DNA of 26,222 nucleotides from Deltaproteobacteria bacterium (GTDB lineage Bacteria > Bdellovibrionota > JACOXK01): positions 1 to 26,222 of the forward strand of contig JACPKQ010000013.1 in the NCBI GenBank assembly GCA_016186995.1, read 5' to 3'. The notes beneath the pieces are model-generated. The model did no database searches. It was not told the DNA's origin and worked only from the letters and a program-made list of their open reading frames with translations. This document shows positions 7,275 to 14,810 of this stretch, in pieces (position 1 is the stretch's first letter; each line of letters starts with the position of its first letter). The position numbers and the translations under genes are program-made.

Positions 7275-8383
7275 TCAAAATAGGGGTGAAACGCCTTTAA
7301 ACCCTGTATATTATGTATCTCCTCGGAGAACCGGGGAATATATAGGCTTGAGGGTTCAATATCAAGCTCTTCAAGTAATAATTGTGTATTCGTGCGTTCT
7401 CTTAGAGCTAAAGCTTCAAAATCGTCTAAATAATCTATTATTTTGGAAAAAACCCGAATATATTTCTCTTCTTTAAAAAAACTTAAATTCTTCTCTGCCA
7501 CAATTTTCGGAAGTGAAATATCTTTTCTTTTATACAGGGGCAAAACTTGATTAAAAATAATTCCCTCAAAAGAAAGCGATTTTTTTTTCATAACATTACA
7601 AAAAACTTTAATCTCGGAAAAACGACTTTGACCTGAGGAAGAAATCAGTAAAAATCCACACTGTGGGCTTTTTAAAAGTTTATGAATAGAAAGAGCCCTT
7701 TGATGAAAGCTTTCATACATACCTTCAAAATTGAGGAAAAAACCATGCATGGACTCTAAAACCTCCATGCCTGAAAAACGTTCTATAATCTTTAAAACAA
7801 AAGCACTGCTACTCACTAAAAACTTAAACCCGGCTTTCCCAACATGAAAATAGGGTTTTAAAAACCAGTGAAAAATTTTAGCATCGAAAAAATCTGCAAT
7901 TTTTTGAGGTGCTTCTAAAAAATCAAAAGCTTTTTTCATAGGTGGTGTATCAAGAATGATCACATCAAACTTTTTTTCTTGATAACATTCATAAAGCTTT
8001 GAAGTTGCCATATATTCATGAACACCTGAAAGCCCATGAGAAACATTCTGATAAATAGGATTTTTAATAATTTTTTCTACCACATCTTGGGATGGAGAAA
8101 GGGATGTGATGAGATCATCAAATGCTTGTTTCGTATCAAGCATTTGAACATAAAGCTCACCATGACCACCTATTTCTACCCTTTTTCTTTGATGACCCAC
8201 ATTTTTAATTCCTAAAGCCTCTGTGAGGCGTTTTGCAGGATCGATTGTAAGAACAAGAACTTTTTTTCCTTGAAGAGCTGCATAAAGAGCCAAAGAAGAA
8301 GAAAGAGTTGTTTTACCTACACCCCCACTTCCACAACAAATCAGTATTTTTTTTCTTTGAATCAGTTCTTGAATCATTGTCAT
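7271..8383 (-). CDS. ArsA/Get3-like ATPase, second of a tandem pair
   Basis: A 370-residue SIMIBI-class ATPase. The deviant Walker A GSGGVGKTT (residues 18-26), the LVLTIDPAKRLTEALG switch region and DTPPMKKAFDFLEAP (switch II) are those of the ArsA/Get3 family as found in bacteria that carry two adjacent ArsA-like genes. Each is a single ATPase domain, unlike the fused arsenite pump ATPase ArsA. No arsB, arsR or arsC is present, so arsenite export is unlikely; targeting or insertion of membrane proteins or another chaperone role is possible but unproven. The gene overlaps its upstream partner and yjbQ by 4 bp each (ATGA). Like yjbQ it starts ATGACAATG, giving two possible starts. Confidence 0.85.
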   Translation of the reverse strand: MTMIQELIQRKKILICCGSGGVGKTTLSSSLALYAALQGKKVLVLTIDPAKRLTEALGIKNVGHQRKRVEIGGHGELYVQMLDTKQAFDDLITSLSPSQDVVEKIIKNPIYQNVSHGLSGVHEYMATSKLYECYQEKKFDVIILDTPPMKKAFDFLEAPQKIADFFDAKIFHWFLKPYFHVGKAGFKFLVSSSAFVLKIIERFSGMEVLESMHGFFLNFEGMYESFHQRALSIHKLLKSPQCGFLLISSSGQSRFSEIKVFCNVMKKKSLSFEGIIFNQVLPLYKRKDISLPKIVAEKNLSFFKEEKYIRVFSKIIDYLDDFEALALRERTNTQLLLEELDIEPSSLYIPRFSEEIHNIQGLKAFHPYFE

Positions 8384-9288
8384 TTTAAATAAGTTGAAAC
8401 TTCCTCTAAGGCCTTATGCTCCCACCTCTCAGAAAACAAAAAAGGAATTCTAACAAGCTTGTTTCCAAATTTATTTTCTAATTGGGTATTGTAATAAGCT
8501 GATTTTCCAAAATAAGTTTCTAAAAATTTAATAGAAACTTTAAAAGTTTCAAACTCGGGGTATTTATAGAGTTTATGTTTTATGTCTTCAAAAATCTTGC
8601 ACTCTTCTTCACTTTCAAAACGCCACGAAAAAAACTGGTTTAAAATAATAAAATCTGGAACCTTACCAAGTTTGGTTTTCAATTTCTCACAAAAATCAAA
8701 TGTTTCTGATAGAGAAAGCTCTTCTGGAAGAGAAACATAAAGAAGGGCGCTTTTTTGAAGGGTTGCCTGAACTGTTTGAGCAATTTTAAAAAGAGGCCCC
8801 GAACTCATAAATTTTGCAATGATTTTAGGCACTTCTAAGTATTCCAGCGCATGTCCACTGGCAGGCATATCAACCACTATTCTATCATAAGAACTATTCT
8901 CAAGAAGATAATGAATGTGCCCCAATAAAATAAGTTCTTTAATTCCTGGCGAAGCATTTAAGAAAATCTGAAAAACCTTGTTTTCAAAAGCAACTTTATA
9001 GAGAACACCCAGTTTAATAATTTTTAAAACATACTCCTTTAATGACTCTTCTGAATCCATAACCTTAAGATCTAAATGGTGAAGAAGACGATTGGGGTGA
9101 GATTGCGGAAAAAACGTTCTTATTGTTGAGGGTTTTTCAAGCTCTATTAAAAGCACTTTCTCACCCTGTTTGATAAAGTTTAAGGAAAGGGCTCCCGCCA
9201 CACTACTTTTACCCACACCTCCTTTACCCGTTACAAAAATAAGCTTTTTTTCAATATTGGCAGTGTTCAAAAGCCTGATTTGCTCCAC
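8380..9288 (-). CDS. ArsA/Get3-like ATPase, first of a tandem pair
   Basis: A 302-residue ATPase with Walker A GKGGVGKSS (residues 21-29), VLLIELEKPS in place of the DPA switch of its partner, and VVDMPASGHALEYLEVP as switch II. The two tandem proteins differ clearly, so this is an old, specialised pair that may act as a heterodimer. The start is a GTG at 9288; no ATG is available nearby. A TATATAAA box ends only a few bases before this GTG, so the mRNA may be nearly leaderless, or translation may start at a later TTG. It is the first gene of the six-gene operon and overlaps the next ATPase by 4 bp. Confidence 0.82.
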   Translation of the reverse strand: MEQIRLLNTANIEKKLIFVTGKGGVGKSSVAGALSLNFIKQGEKVLLIELEKPSTIRTFFPQSHPNRLLHHLDLKVMDSEESLKEYVLKIIKLGVLYKVAFENKVFQIFLNASPGIKELILLGHIHYLLENSSYDRIVVDMPASGHALEYLEVPKIIAKFMSSGPLFKIAQTVQATLQKSALLYVSLPEELSLSETFDFCEKLKTKLGKVPDFIILNQFFSWRFESEEECKIFEDIKHKLYKYPEFETFKVSIKFLETYFGKSAYYNTQLENKFGNKLVRIPFLFSERWEHKALEEVSTYLK

Positions 9289-9289
9289 A

Positions 9290-9324
9290 ATTTATATACC
9301 TTAGGTGGGACTCTATTTCTCAAA
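9290..9324 (-). promoter_or_regulatory. Possible promoter of the ArsA-glutathione operon
   Basis: The minus strand has TATATAAA just before the GTG of the first ArsA-like gene, with TTGAGA about 19 bp upstream inside the arm of a repeat element. If it is used, transcription would begin at or very near the start codon. The spacing is not ideal, so confidence is low. Confidence 0.3.
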
Positions 9325-9447
9325 AACACGCTATCAAAATTCCCTGCGAGAATTTTGCGCTCTCTCTCGACCTCGCTCTTTTTTGCTGTGCAAAAAAGCC
9401 ATGCCCGCTCCAGTCTGCGAGAAGGTTTTTTTGAAACAGAGCCCCAC
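9305..9447 (-). repeat. Hairpin repeat family B, copy 2
   Basis: A conserved B core on the minus strand (AGCGGGCATGG, a TTTTTTGC-ACA-GCAAAAAA hairpin, GAGCGAGG, then TTCTCGCAGGGAA) is enclosed by imperfect inverted arms. The arms are 9305-9319 (GTGGGACTCTATTTC) and 9433-9447, with two mismatches that are G·U on the minus strand. The core matches 14505-14591 and 26193-26222, while the arm sequence is unlike those of the other copies. It lies directly next to family A copy 2. Confidence 0.8.
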
Positions 9448-9465
9448 TTATCGTTATTATTTTTC

Positions 9466-9619
9466 CAGAGATAGGGAGAGTGCTTACAGAGGGTCGTGTC
9501 GGAAGGTAATCTGGCTTGGTCTGCATAGCATATGCAGCAGATTGCCTGAGACGCGAGCCGCACTTTTTCGCAGGAAAAAAGTGATGGCGTACCCGAAGGA
9601 AGTACTCTCCCTATCTCTG
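9466..9619 (-). repeat. Hairpin repeat family A, copy 2
   Basis: A reverse-oriented homologue of 1907-2060, also 154 bp. The outer arms (9466-9485 and 9600-9619) are 20 bp with one mismatch. The nested hairpin has CTGCATA/TATGCAG (9521-9537) where copy 1 has CCGCATA/TATGCGG, a paired change that keeps the stem. Open frames across it are by-products of the repeat. Confidence 0.8.
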
Positions 9620-9678
9620 TAATTAAAAACCTAAGTTGTAGCCCAGGCTTTTTGAACACAATCCTAATATTCATACTG

Positions 9679-9707
9679 CTGACAACGTACCATTTCTTTG
9701 TTACAAA
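9679..9707 (+). promoter_or_regulatory. Possible prs promoter
   Basis: CTGACA (9679-9684), a 17-bp spacer and TACAAA (9702-9707) sit just before the prs ATG at 9717. Transcription from this site would give an almost leaderless mRNA. No Shine-Dalgarno sequence is visible, which agrees with that. Confidence 0.35.
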
Positions 9708-9716
9708 TTAAATACA

Positions 9717-10649
9717 ATGAAACCCATTAAAATAATCTCTGGCACAAGCCACCCGCACCTTTCCCAAGAAATTGCAAAAATTCTTAAAATCAAGCAAACA
9801 AAAATTTCTCATATTCGATTCAACAACGACAATCTTTTTTGTCGCATTGAAGAAAACATTCGAGATCATGATATTTTCATCATCCAAACATCAACAAAAC
9901 CAGTCAATGATTATCTTATGGAACTTTATATTATGTTAGATGCTGCAAAATATTCCTCGGCAGGAAGGATCACAGCAGTATTACCTTACTTTCCTTATGT
10001 AAGAAGTGATCAAAAAGATCAACCACGCATTCCTGTTACAGCGCGCCTTGTTGCAGACCACCTCGCTCTTGCAGGTGCCGATCGTATTCTTTCCATCGAT
10101 TTTCACTCACCACAAATTTTAGGTTTTTTTAGAATTCCTGCAGATCAACTTTTTGCTTCTGCAGTGCTTTTGGAATATCTTAAAAAATCAAAGCAGAAGT
10201 TTGATGTGATTGTTTCTCCTGATGCAGGGGGGGTCAAACGTGCTCGTTTTTATGCCCAAAAGTTAGGGGCTTCTTTAGCTGTGATGGATAAAAGAAGAAG
10301 TAAAAACGACGATCAAGTTCATATGGGTTTTATTATTGGGGATGTCAAAGGAAAAAAAGCTCTTATTATCGATGATGAAATTTCAACTGGGGGTACCATC
10401 TTTAATACAGCAGCAGCCCTTGTTAAAAATGGAGCTACTTCTATTTCAGCTTTTTGTACCCATGCTATTTTAGCAGGAGATGCCATCCACAATCTTCAAA
10501 AATCTCATTTGGAAAATTTAATTGTAACAAATTCCATTCCACTTAAAAAAACACACCCTAAAATCAAAGTACTTTCCGTTGCTCCCCTTTTAGCCGAAGT
10601 CATCTCTCGCATCCACAGTGGTGAATCCTTGAGCTCTCTTTTTATTTAA
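9717..10649 (+). CDS. prs: Ribose-phosphate pyrophosphokinase (PRPP synthetase)
   Basis: A 310-residue enzyme that makes PRPP from ribose-5-phosphate and ATP (EC 2.7.6.1), feeding purine, pyrimidine, histidine, tryptophan and NAD synthesis. Family elements are in order: the PYFPYVRSDQK loop (residues 90-100), RIPVTARLVADHL, DFHSPQILGFF with the metal-binding DFH at 128-130, VSPDAGGVKRAR, and the PRPP-binding loop IIDDEISTGGT (217-227). Several motifs differ from the classical bacterial enzyme, which has PYFGYARQDRK, DLHAGQIQGFF and DDxIDTGGT, so this is a divergent branch. The Mg-binding and acidic PRPP-loop residues are kept, so activity is expected. It stands alone on its strand and is followed 35 bp later by a protease gene. 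Confidence 0.92.
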   Translation: MKPIKIISGTSHPHLSQEIAKILKIKQTKISHIRFNNDNLFCRIEENIRDHDIFIIQTSTKPVNDYLMELYIMLDAAKYSSAGRITAVLPYFPYVRSDQKDQPRIPVTARLVADHLALAGADRILSIDFHSPQILGFFRIPADQLFASAVLLEYLKKSKQKFDVIVSPDAGGVKRARFYAQKLGASLAVMDKRRSKNDDQVHMGFIIGDVKGKKALIIDDEISTGGTIFNTAAALVKNGATSISAFCTHAILAGDAIHNLQKSHLENLIVTNSIPLKKTHPKIKVLSVAPLLAEVISRIHSGESLSSLFI

Positions 10650-10683
10650 GATTTTTCAAAAGTAATCCGATCTATTTTATACT

Positions 10684-12132
10684 GTGACAAAAAGATGGAT
10701 CGTTTCCATTATTATCTTGTCAGTTCTCATTCAAGCCTGGATCCACCTTCCAAAAGAAAACAAAGCTTTTTCCCCCATTAAAGTAAAATCTGTTCACAAC
10801 ACCAAAACTCAAAGCATTATCGTCACCTATAAAAACGTTTTTAATACATTTCAAAATGGACAAGTCTTAAGCCACATGAATGCAGAAATGAGCACACTTC
10901 AACAACACATCATTCATAAAAAAGAACTTCTTCCTCATATGGAAGTGTGGGAATTGAGTGACAGCACATACATGTGGGATCTTATTGAGGCACTTAATCG
11001 CCATCCCACAGTTTCTTTTGCAGAACCTGATTATGAACTCACACTTTTCTGGGGCTCAAAAAAGAAGAAAAAAATTGATAACCCGCCTCTTCCAGCGCCT
11101 ATTGATAGCACACCTTTTTTATCTGACCCACGCCTCTCAGAAGCTTATGGACTTTATAAAATACAAGCTCCTCAATCATGGAATATTTATCGTGGTAATC
11201 CAGAAATAGTGGTTGCTGTCATTGATTCAGGAATGGATTATCTTCACGAAGATTTGAGTGCCAACGTGTGGCACAACCCCGGAGAGATGGGAACTTACCA
11301 AAACGAAAATGGAGAAGTCAAAAATAAAGAAATTGACGGCATTGATAATGACGGAAATGGTTTTATTGATGACATCATAGGTTGGGATTTCAGAAATAAT
11401 GATGCCTTTCCTTACGATGATAACCACCATGGAACACATGTTGCAGGCATCATTGGCGCTGTGGGGGAAAATGGAAAAGGTTCAAGTGGTGTTATTCAAA
11501 ACGTAAGTATTATGCCTCTTAAATTTACTAGTGATAAGGGCTCTGGAAAAACAAGTGACGCTATTAAAGCCATTCACTACGCCGTTCAAAATGGCGCCAA
11601 AATTATAAGCAATAGTTGGGGTGGAGAAAACTTTTCAGTGAATCTGTACCAAGCTGTGCAATATGCACAAGAACACGGTGTTCTTTTTATAGCAGCCGCT
11701 GGTAACGGAGGAGATGATAGTCGAGGTGATAATCTGGATAAAAAGCCTATTTATCCGGCAGCTTTTGATTTGAATAATGTCATTTCTGTTGCCGCTACAA
11801 ACTCAAAAGATAAATTAGAATTATTTTCAAATTACGGGCCACAATCTGTTGATATAGGAGCTCCAGGGGCTTTTATTTTGAGCACCTCGCCTCAAAACAA
11901 ATATGAGGTATTAAGCGGAACTTCTATGGCAACCCCTTACGTTGCAGGAGGAGCCGCTCTTCTTTTAAGTTATCAACCCAAGCTCACTTACCAAGAACTT
12001 AAAAATCTTCTTATGGTTTCTGTAGATCCACTTTCTACACTTTCAGGTAAAGTTGCCTCTCAAGGAAGACTTAATGTTTTCAAAGCACTCCAGAGTTTAT
12101 CGAGCCCTGAATTTATTTTGACGCGGTATTAA
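10684..12132 (+). CDS. Subtilisin-family (S8) serine protease, exported
   Basis: A 482-residue S8 peptidase. Residues 1-20 are a signal peptide or membrane anchor. Residues about 35-120 resemble an inhibitor-I9-type propeptide ending FAEPDYELT, followed by a KKKKK linker. The catalytic triad is D181 (VIDSG), H249 (HGTHVAG) and S414 (GTSMATP), with the oxyanion N341 (AAAGN). An insertion at residues 217-231 (DGIDNDGNGFIDD) looks like a calcium-binding loop, as in many secreted subtilases. The start is GTG at 10684; the only near ATG is out of frame. There is no C-terminal extension, so it is probably released after maturation. The stop shares TTAA with the convergent PhaR-like gene. Confidence 0.93.
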   Translation: MTKRWIVSIIILSVLIQAWIHLPKENKAFSPIKVKSVHNTKTQSIIVTYKNVFNTFQNGQVLSHMNAEMSTLQQHIIHKKELLPHMEVWELSDSTYMWDLIEALNRHPTVSFAEPDYELTLFWGSKKKKKIDNPPLPAPIDSTPFLSDPRLSEAYGLYKIQAPQSWNIYRGNPEIVVAVIDSGMDYLHEDLSANVWHNPGEMGTYQNENGEVKNKEIDGIDNDGNGFIDDIIGWDFRNNDAFPYDDNHHGTHVAGIIGAVGENGKGSSGVIQNVSIMPLKFTSDKGSGKTSDAIKAIHYAVQNGAKIISNSWGGENFSVNLYQAVQYAQEHGVLFIAAAGNGGDDSRGDNLDKKPIYPAAFDLNNVISVAATNSKDKLELFSNYGPQSVDIGAPGAFILSTSPQNKYEVLSGTSMATPYVAGGAALLLSYQPKLTYQELKNLLMVSVDPLSTLSGKVASQGRLNVFKALQSLSSPEFILTRY

Positions 12133-12638
12133 TTCGGATGACGCTCGTATTCTTCAACCTTCTTTTCTAAATAACGAAGCTTTTTATTAAGAAGCCCAAT
12201 CTTTTTTCGAAGTTGACGAATACCCGTTACTTCTTGAACAGTAGCACGAATATGTTTATCAATCTTCCTCTGCCAGTCTTCAATGCCGTAAGCCACATCT
12301 TTAATAACATGTCCTGCTTCAGTTCCAACTTGGGTTACAGGATCAATCAGTGTCTTTTGTAAAAAGGCGGTAATGGAACCCCCTTTTGTTTGAATAACAT
12401 CTTTCAAAATAGTGGTCGGAATAGTTTTTTTTGATTTTTTCTCATTTTCGAAAATAATCTGCGTCAAAGTTTGAGAGGTAATATCCTTACCACTTTGGTT
12501 GTCAATAACGGTAATATCTTCACCCTCTTGTACAAACTGGGCAATGTCATCCAGCGTAATATAAGAGCTTTGGGATGTGTCATAAAGCTTACGGTTTGAA
12601 TAACGCTTGATAATCTTTGGGGTTTTTACTGTTTCCAT
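12129..12638 (-). CDS. phaR: PhaR-type polyhydroxyalkanoate synthesis regulator
   Basis: A 169-residue protein with the PHB/PHA accumulation regulator DNA-binding domain at the N-terminus: IIKRYSNRKLYDTSQSSYITLDDIAQFVQEGEDITVID followed by DITSQTLTQII (residues 8-62). In the known family this represses phasin and PHA granule genes and senses polymer. The C-terminal part (about 80-169) is helical, ending in a charged coiled-coil-like stretch. It is longer and different from the classical second PHB domain, so polymer binding is uncertain. No pha synthesis gene lies in the window. It is transcribed alone from the minus strand with a good promoter just upstream. Confidence 0.85.
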   Translation of the reverse strand: METVKTPKIIKRYSNRKLYDTSQSSYITLDDIAQFVQEGEDITVIDNQSGKDITSQTLTQIIFENEKKSKKTIPTTILKDVIQTKGGSITAFLQKTLIDPVTQVGTEAGHVIKDVAYGIEDWQRKIDKHIRATVQEVTGIRQLRKKIGLLNKKLRYLEKKVEEYERHPN

Positions 12639-12649
12639 AATAGGTCACG

Positions 12650-12678
12650 AGTCTAATCAGCATGTCTCAGTGCGTCAA
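12650..12678 (-). promoter_or_regulatory. Sigma-70 promoter of the phaR-like gene
   Basis: On the minus strand TTGACG (12673-12678), a 17-bp spacer and TAGACT (12650-12655) precede the phaR ATG at 12638, giving a leader of only a few bases. Confidence 0.5.
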
Positions 12679-12712
12679 GAATTGTTTACCTCCCTACTCT
12701 CTCATGGATACG

Positions 12713-12821
12713 TGTCATTGCGAGCGCAGCGAAGCAATCTCCTAGAATTGCTTTAGCAATTCTAGGACAACACTTGCGTGTTGAGATCGCCACGGGTTCT
12801 TTAAGAACCCTCGCGATGACA
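12713..12821. repeat. Cloverleaf-like hairpin repeat (CATTGCGAG type)
   Basis: Outer arms TGTCATTGCGAG (12713-12724) and CTCGCGATGACA (12810-12821) enclose three perfect hairpins: CTAGAATTGC-TTTA-GCAATTCTAG, CAACAC-TTGC-GTGTTG and GGGTTC-TTTAA-GAACCC. The start CATTGCGAGCGCAGCGAAGC recurs at 14337-14356 with a different inner hairpin. The rest of 12639-13019 holds repeat fragments (CCTCCCTACTCTCTCATGGA near 12690, TTCACATAGACTCGAATTCT near 12832) and no supported gene. Confidence 0.75.
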
Positions 12822-13019
12822 GCCTGGCCATCTTCACATAGACTCGAATTCTGTCATCGAATGAGTTGACCTTTACAATTCTGAACACCCACTTTCGTGA
12901 GTGCAGGCTCCGTGAAGAATATAATTCGGCGCGGCTTCCTGTCATCCTAAATTAATGGAAATCTTTTCATAAACTGTATTTGCTTATGCTAATCATTTAA
13001 TGTTATTTTATTTTTAATT

Positions 13020-13781
13020 ATGACAAAGTCCAAAAATAAAAAAGAAACTAAATCAAAAATCCTTTTTAATTCAGGTGATAACGCCTCTTATCTTGCGTCG
13101 TGGGTAAAGAAAACGCTCTACTCTGAAAAACAAATATCAACACATGAAAGTCATCTTGATATTTGTTGGTCTGAATATTGGAAGAAAAAACAATATTGGG
13201 GGGATCATATCTCAGGAATTTGCGGTATAGATGATTATGCTATGGCTCAAAACCGAAAACCCTTAACTATAGATGACATTACGAAAGCCAAAGCTCTTTT
13301 AAAAAAATTAAAACCTCAGAAGAAACTGAGCAAAATTCAAAAAATGAAGCAGAAGTTTATTGATCTTATGTTACCAGCAGCGCGAGAATCTAAAAAAAAA
13401 TATGGAGTACCCATTTCTGTTACCTTAGCTCAAGCAGCTGAAGAGACAGGTTGGGGAAGATCAGTAAAAAATAATAACTATTTTGGTATTAAGGGAAAAG
13501 GAAAACCATTTACGACACACGAAGTTATGAAAGGCAAAAGGATTAAAGTTAAACCAAACTTTAGATTATATAAATCTGTTGAAGAATCTGTATTAGATCA
13601 CGGAAAGTTATTAAGTTCAAACCCTAGGTATCAAAAACTATTTAAACATAAAGACGATCCTTTCAGGTTTTGTGATGAGTTGAAAAAAGCAGGTTATGCT
13701 TCAGAACCTGGCTATGCTAACCATTTAAAAGGTATAATAAAGGGCAATAAATTATATGAATACGATGATTTTAAGTTTTAA
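13020..13781 (+). CDS. Glucosaminidase-domain protein (peptidoglycan hydrolase)
   Basis: A 253-residue protein with a mannosyl-glycoprotein endo-β-N-acetylglucosaminidase-like domain (PF01832) at residues 112-250. The signature AQAAEETGWGRS has the likely catalytic E142, followed by NNNYFGIKG, YKSVEESVLDHGKLL and the AGYASEPGYANHLKGII motif. Such domains cut the glycan chain of peptidoglycan. Residues 1-100 are Lys-rich and contain no recognised domain. There is no signal peptide, unlike most autolysins, so it must leave the cell by another route (phage-type lysis or a secretion system) or act after lysis. It overlaps a lipoprotein gene by 26 bp. The pair is bordered by repeats on both sides and may be an acquired cassette. 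Confidence 0.85.
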   Translation: MTKSKNKKETKSKILFNSGDNASYLASWVKKTLYSEKQISTHESHLDICWSEYWKKKQYWGDHISGICGIDDYAMAQNRKPLTIDDITKAKALLKKLKPQKKLSKIQKMKQKFIDLMLPAARESKKKYGVPISVTLAQAAEETGWGRSVKNNNYFGIKGKGKPFTTHEVMKGKRIKVKPNFRLYKSVEESVLDHGKLLSSNPRYQKLFKHKDDPFRFCDELKKAGYASEPGYANHLKGIIKGNKLYEYDDFKF

Positions 13782-14268
13782 ACTTTTCTGTTTCATTCTT
13801 TTCACTTTTACATTGTCGTGTACAACTATAGATAAAGTTAAGCCATTTAATTGGGAGATGGAAGCTTATCACAATGAACGATTTGAATTTACTTTGAATA
13901 TTCCTAAAGAATTCAAAACAAAATATCCAGATAATGGTGATGGAATTACTCTCATTCATCCTCAAAATAATAAAATAAAAATTCTTGCTTGGGGTAATCA
14001 TAATGCTTTATTTCAAACATTCGAGCAACGTATACAAGAAATTAACAAAGGACAGCGAATAGTTGATATGAAAGATATAAACCTCAAACATATAAAAGGA
14101 AAAAGAATTATTTCAGAAGTGAATGATTCACGTTCTTTAAGAATACTTTTTTATGATTATGATAATGATATATTTTACTCTATTCTATGTGAGTCCCCCA
14201 AAAGTGACTTTAACCAATATCAAAAATTGTTTGAGAAGATACTTGAGAGTATTCATATTGAAAGTTAA
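13756..14268 (+). CDS. Small lipoprotein coupled to the glucosaminidase gene
   Basis: A 170-residue protein I cannot assign. A hydrophobic start ends in TLSC (Cys22), an approximate lipobox, so it is probably a lipoprotein facing the periplasm. The remainder (YHNERFEFTLNIPKEF, then alternating strands and a final helix) looks like the PsbP/DcrB-like fold seen in many small bacterial lipoproteins. The start could be 13756 or the ATG at 13765. It overlaps the glucosaminidase gene, which implies co-translation; protection from, or placement of, the hydrolase is a plausible but unproven role. Confidence 0.7.
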   Translation: MNTMILSFKLFCFILFTFTLSCTTIDKVKPFNWEMEAYHNERFEFTLNIPKEFKTKYPDNGDGITLIHPQNNKIKILAWGNHNALFQTFEQRIQEINKGQRIVDMKDINLKHIKGKRIISEVNDSRSLRILFYDYDNDIFYSILCESPKSDFNQYQKLFEKILESIHIES

Positions 14269-14336
14269 TAGTTTCCTGACTTCTCTTCGTTGTTACTCCT
14301 GCACTTCTTTTTGTCATCCCGAGCGTCCCCTCTGTC

Positions 14337-14373
14337 ATTGCGAGCGCAGCGAAGCAATCCCATCACCAAAGGT
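14337..14373. repeat. CATTGCGAG repeat, shorter copy
   Basis: This shares CATTGCGAGCGCAGCGAAGC with 12715-12734 but carries a different inner palindrome, CATCACC-AAA-GGTGATG. It is followed by repeat-like sequence and no gene. The whole interval 14269-14997 contains repeats, one family B element, a dRS3-like hairpin and a selC fragment, with no supported coding sequence. Confidence 0.6.
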
Positions 14374-14475
14374 GATGAGATAGCCCCCTCGGCTGCGCTT
14401 GACTTGAGCACCTTAGCCTAACCATTTTTTCACATGACTACGAATAAATGGATTAAAGCTTAATGAATATCTGAA

Positions 14476-14605
14476 ACTGGTGTCTTTATGTAAGTCATTC
14501 GGAAGCCGAGCGGGCATGGTTTTTGCGAAGCAAAAGAGCGAGGCTGAGGTTAAGCGCGAATTTCTCGCAGGGAAATTCGACGCGGGCTGGAATAAAGACA
14601 CCAGT
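14476..14605 (+). repeat. Hairpin repeat family B, copy 1
   Basis: Perfect 14-bp inverted arms ACTGGTGTCTTTAT (14476-14489) and its complement (14592-14605) enclose the B core: AGCGGGCATGG, a TTTTGC-GAA-GCAAAA hairpin (14521-14535), GAGCGAGG and TTTCTCGCAGGGAAATTC. The arms extend imperfectly outward through ATATC. The core is shared with 9305-9447 and 26193-26222, but the arm sequence is not. Confidence 0.85.
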
Positions 14606-14645
14606 GAAGATATGAGTTAGTTTGTGACCATTTTATGAACTTAAG

Positions 14646-14690
14646 TCTGGATTCCCGCTTGTGCGCTTTGCGCTATCGGCGGGAATGACA
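14646..14690. repeat. dRS3-like hairpin repeat
   Basis: CTGGATTCCCGC at the left and GCGGGAATGACA at the right flank a hairpin-rich centre (GTGCGC-TTT-GCGCTA). It has the same GTCAT-stem-CCAG pattern as at 2276, 17823, 25589 and 25659. Confidence 0.65.
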
Positions 14691-14783
14691 ATGGGAAGTG
14701 AAAAAACATTTTCTTTAAGAAAAACCTAAGGATAGCCGAAAAGATGCTTAGAGGAGTTTTCCCAAAAGGGATGAATCTTTTGG

Positions 14784-14810
14784 TGGTGGAAGTGTAAGGG
14801 AATCGAACCC
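14784..14810 (-). repeat. Duplicate of the selC 3' end (attachment-site-like)
   Basis: These 27 bp are identical to 14994-15020, which cover the CCA tail, the 3' half of the acceptor stem and most of the T-arm of tRNA-Sec. The direct repeats lie 210 bp apart. The DNA between them holds short direct repeats (GAAGCTAAGAGCTC at 14814 and GAAGCTTAGAGCTC at 14858) and small hairpins but no gene. Duplicated tRNA 3' ends are the usual scar of site-specific integration. Confidence 0.75.

Noticed and set aside
7271-9288. Arsenite efflux system
   Set aside because: There is no ArsB, ArsR, ArsC or ArsD, and the two ATPases are separate single-domain proteins. They fit the general ArsA/Get3 group better.
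9267-9674. 135-codon minus-strand frame
   Set aside because: It crosses two unrelated hairpin elements and the start of the ArsA-like gene. Its composition is unlike neighbouring proteins and its segments match the frame at 1894-2109.
12742-12945. 67-codon minus-strand frame upstream of the glucosaminidase gene
   Set aside because: It is made of the cloverleaf repeat and further repeat fragments, with no ribosome site or domain.
12713-14700. CRISPR array
   Set aside because: The repeats are few, palindromic, of different families and irregularly spaced. There are no cas genes.
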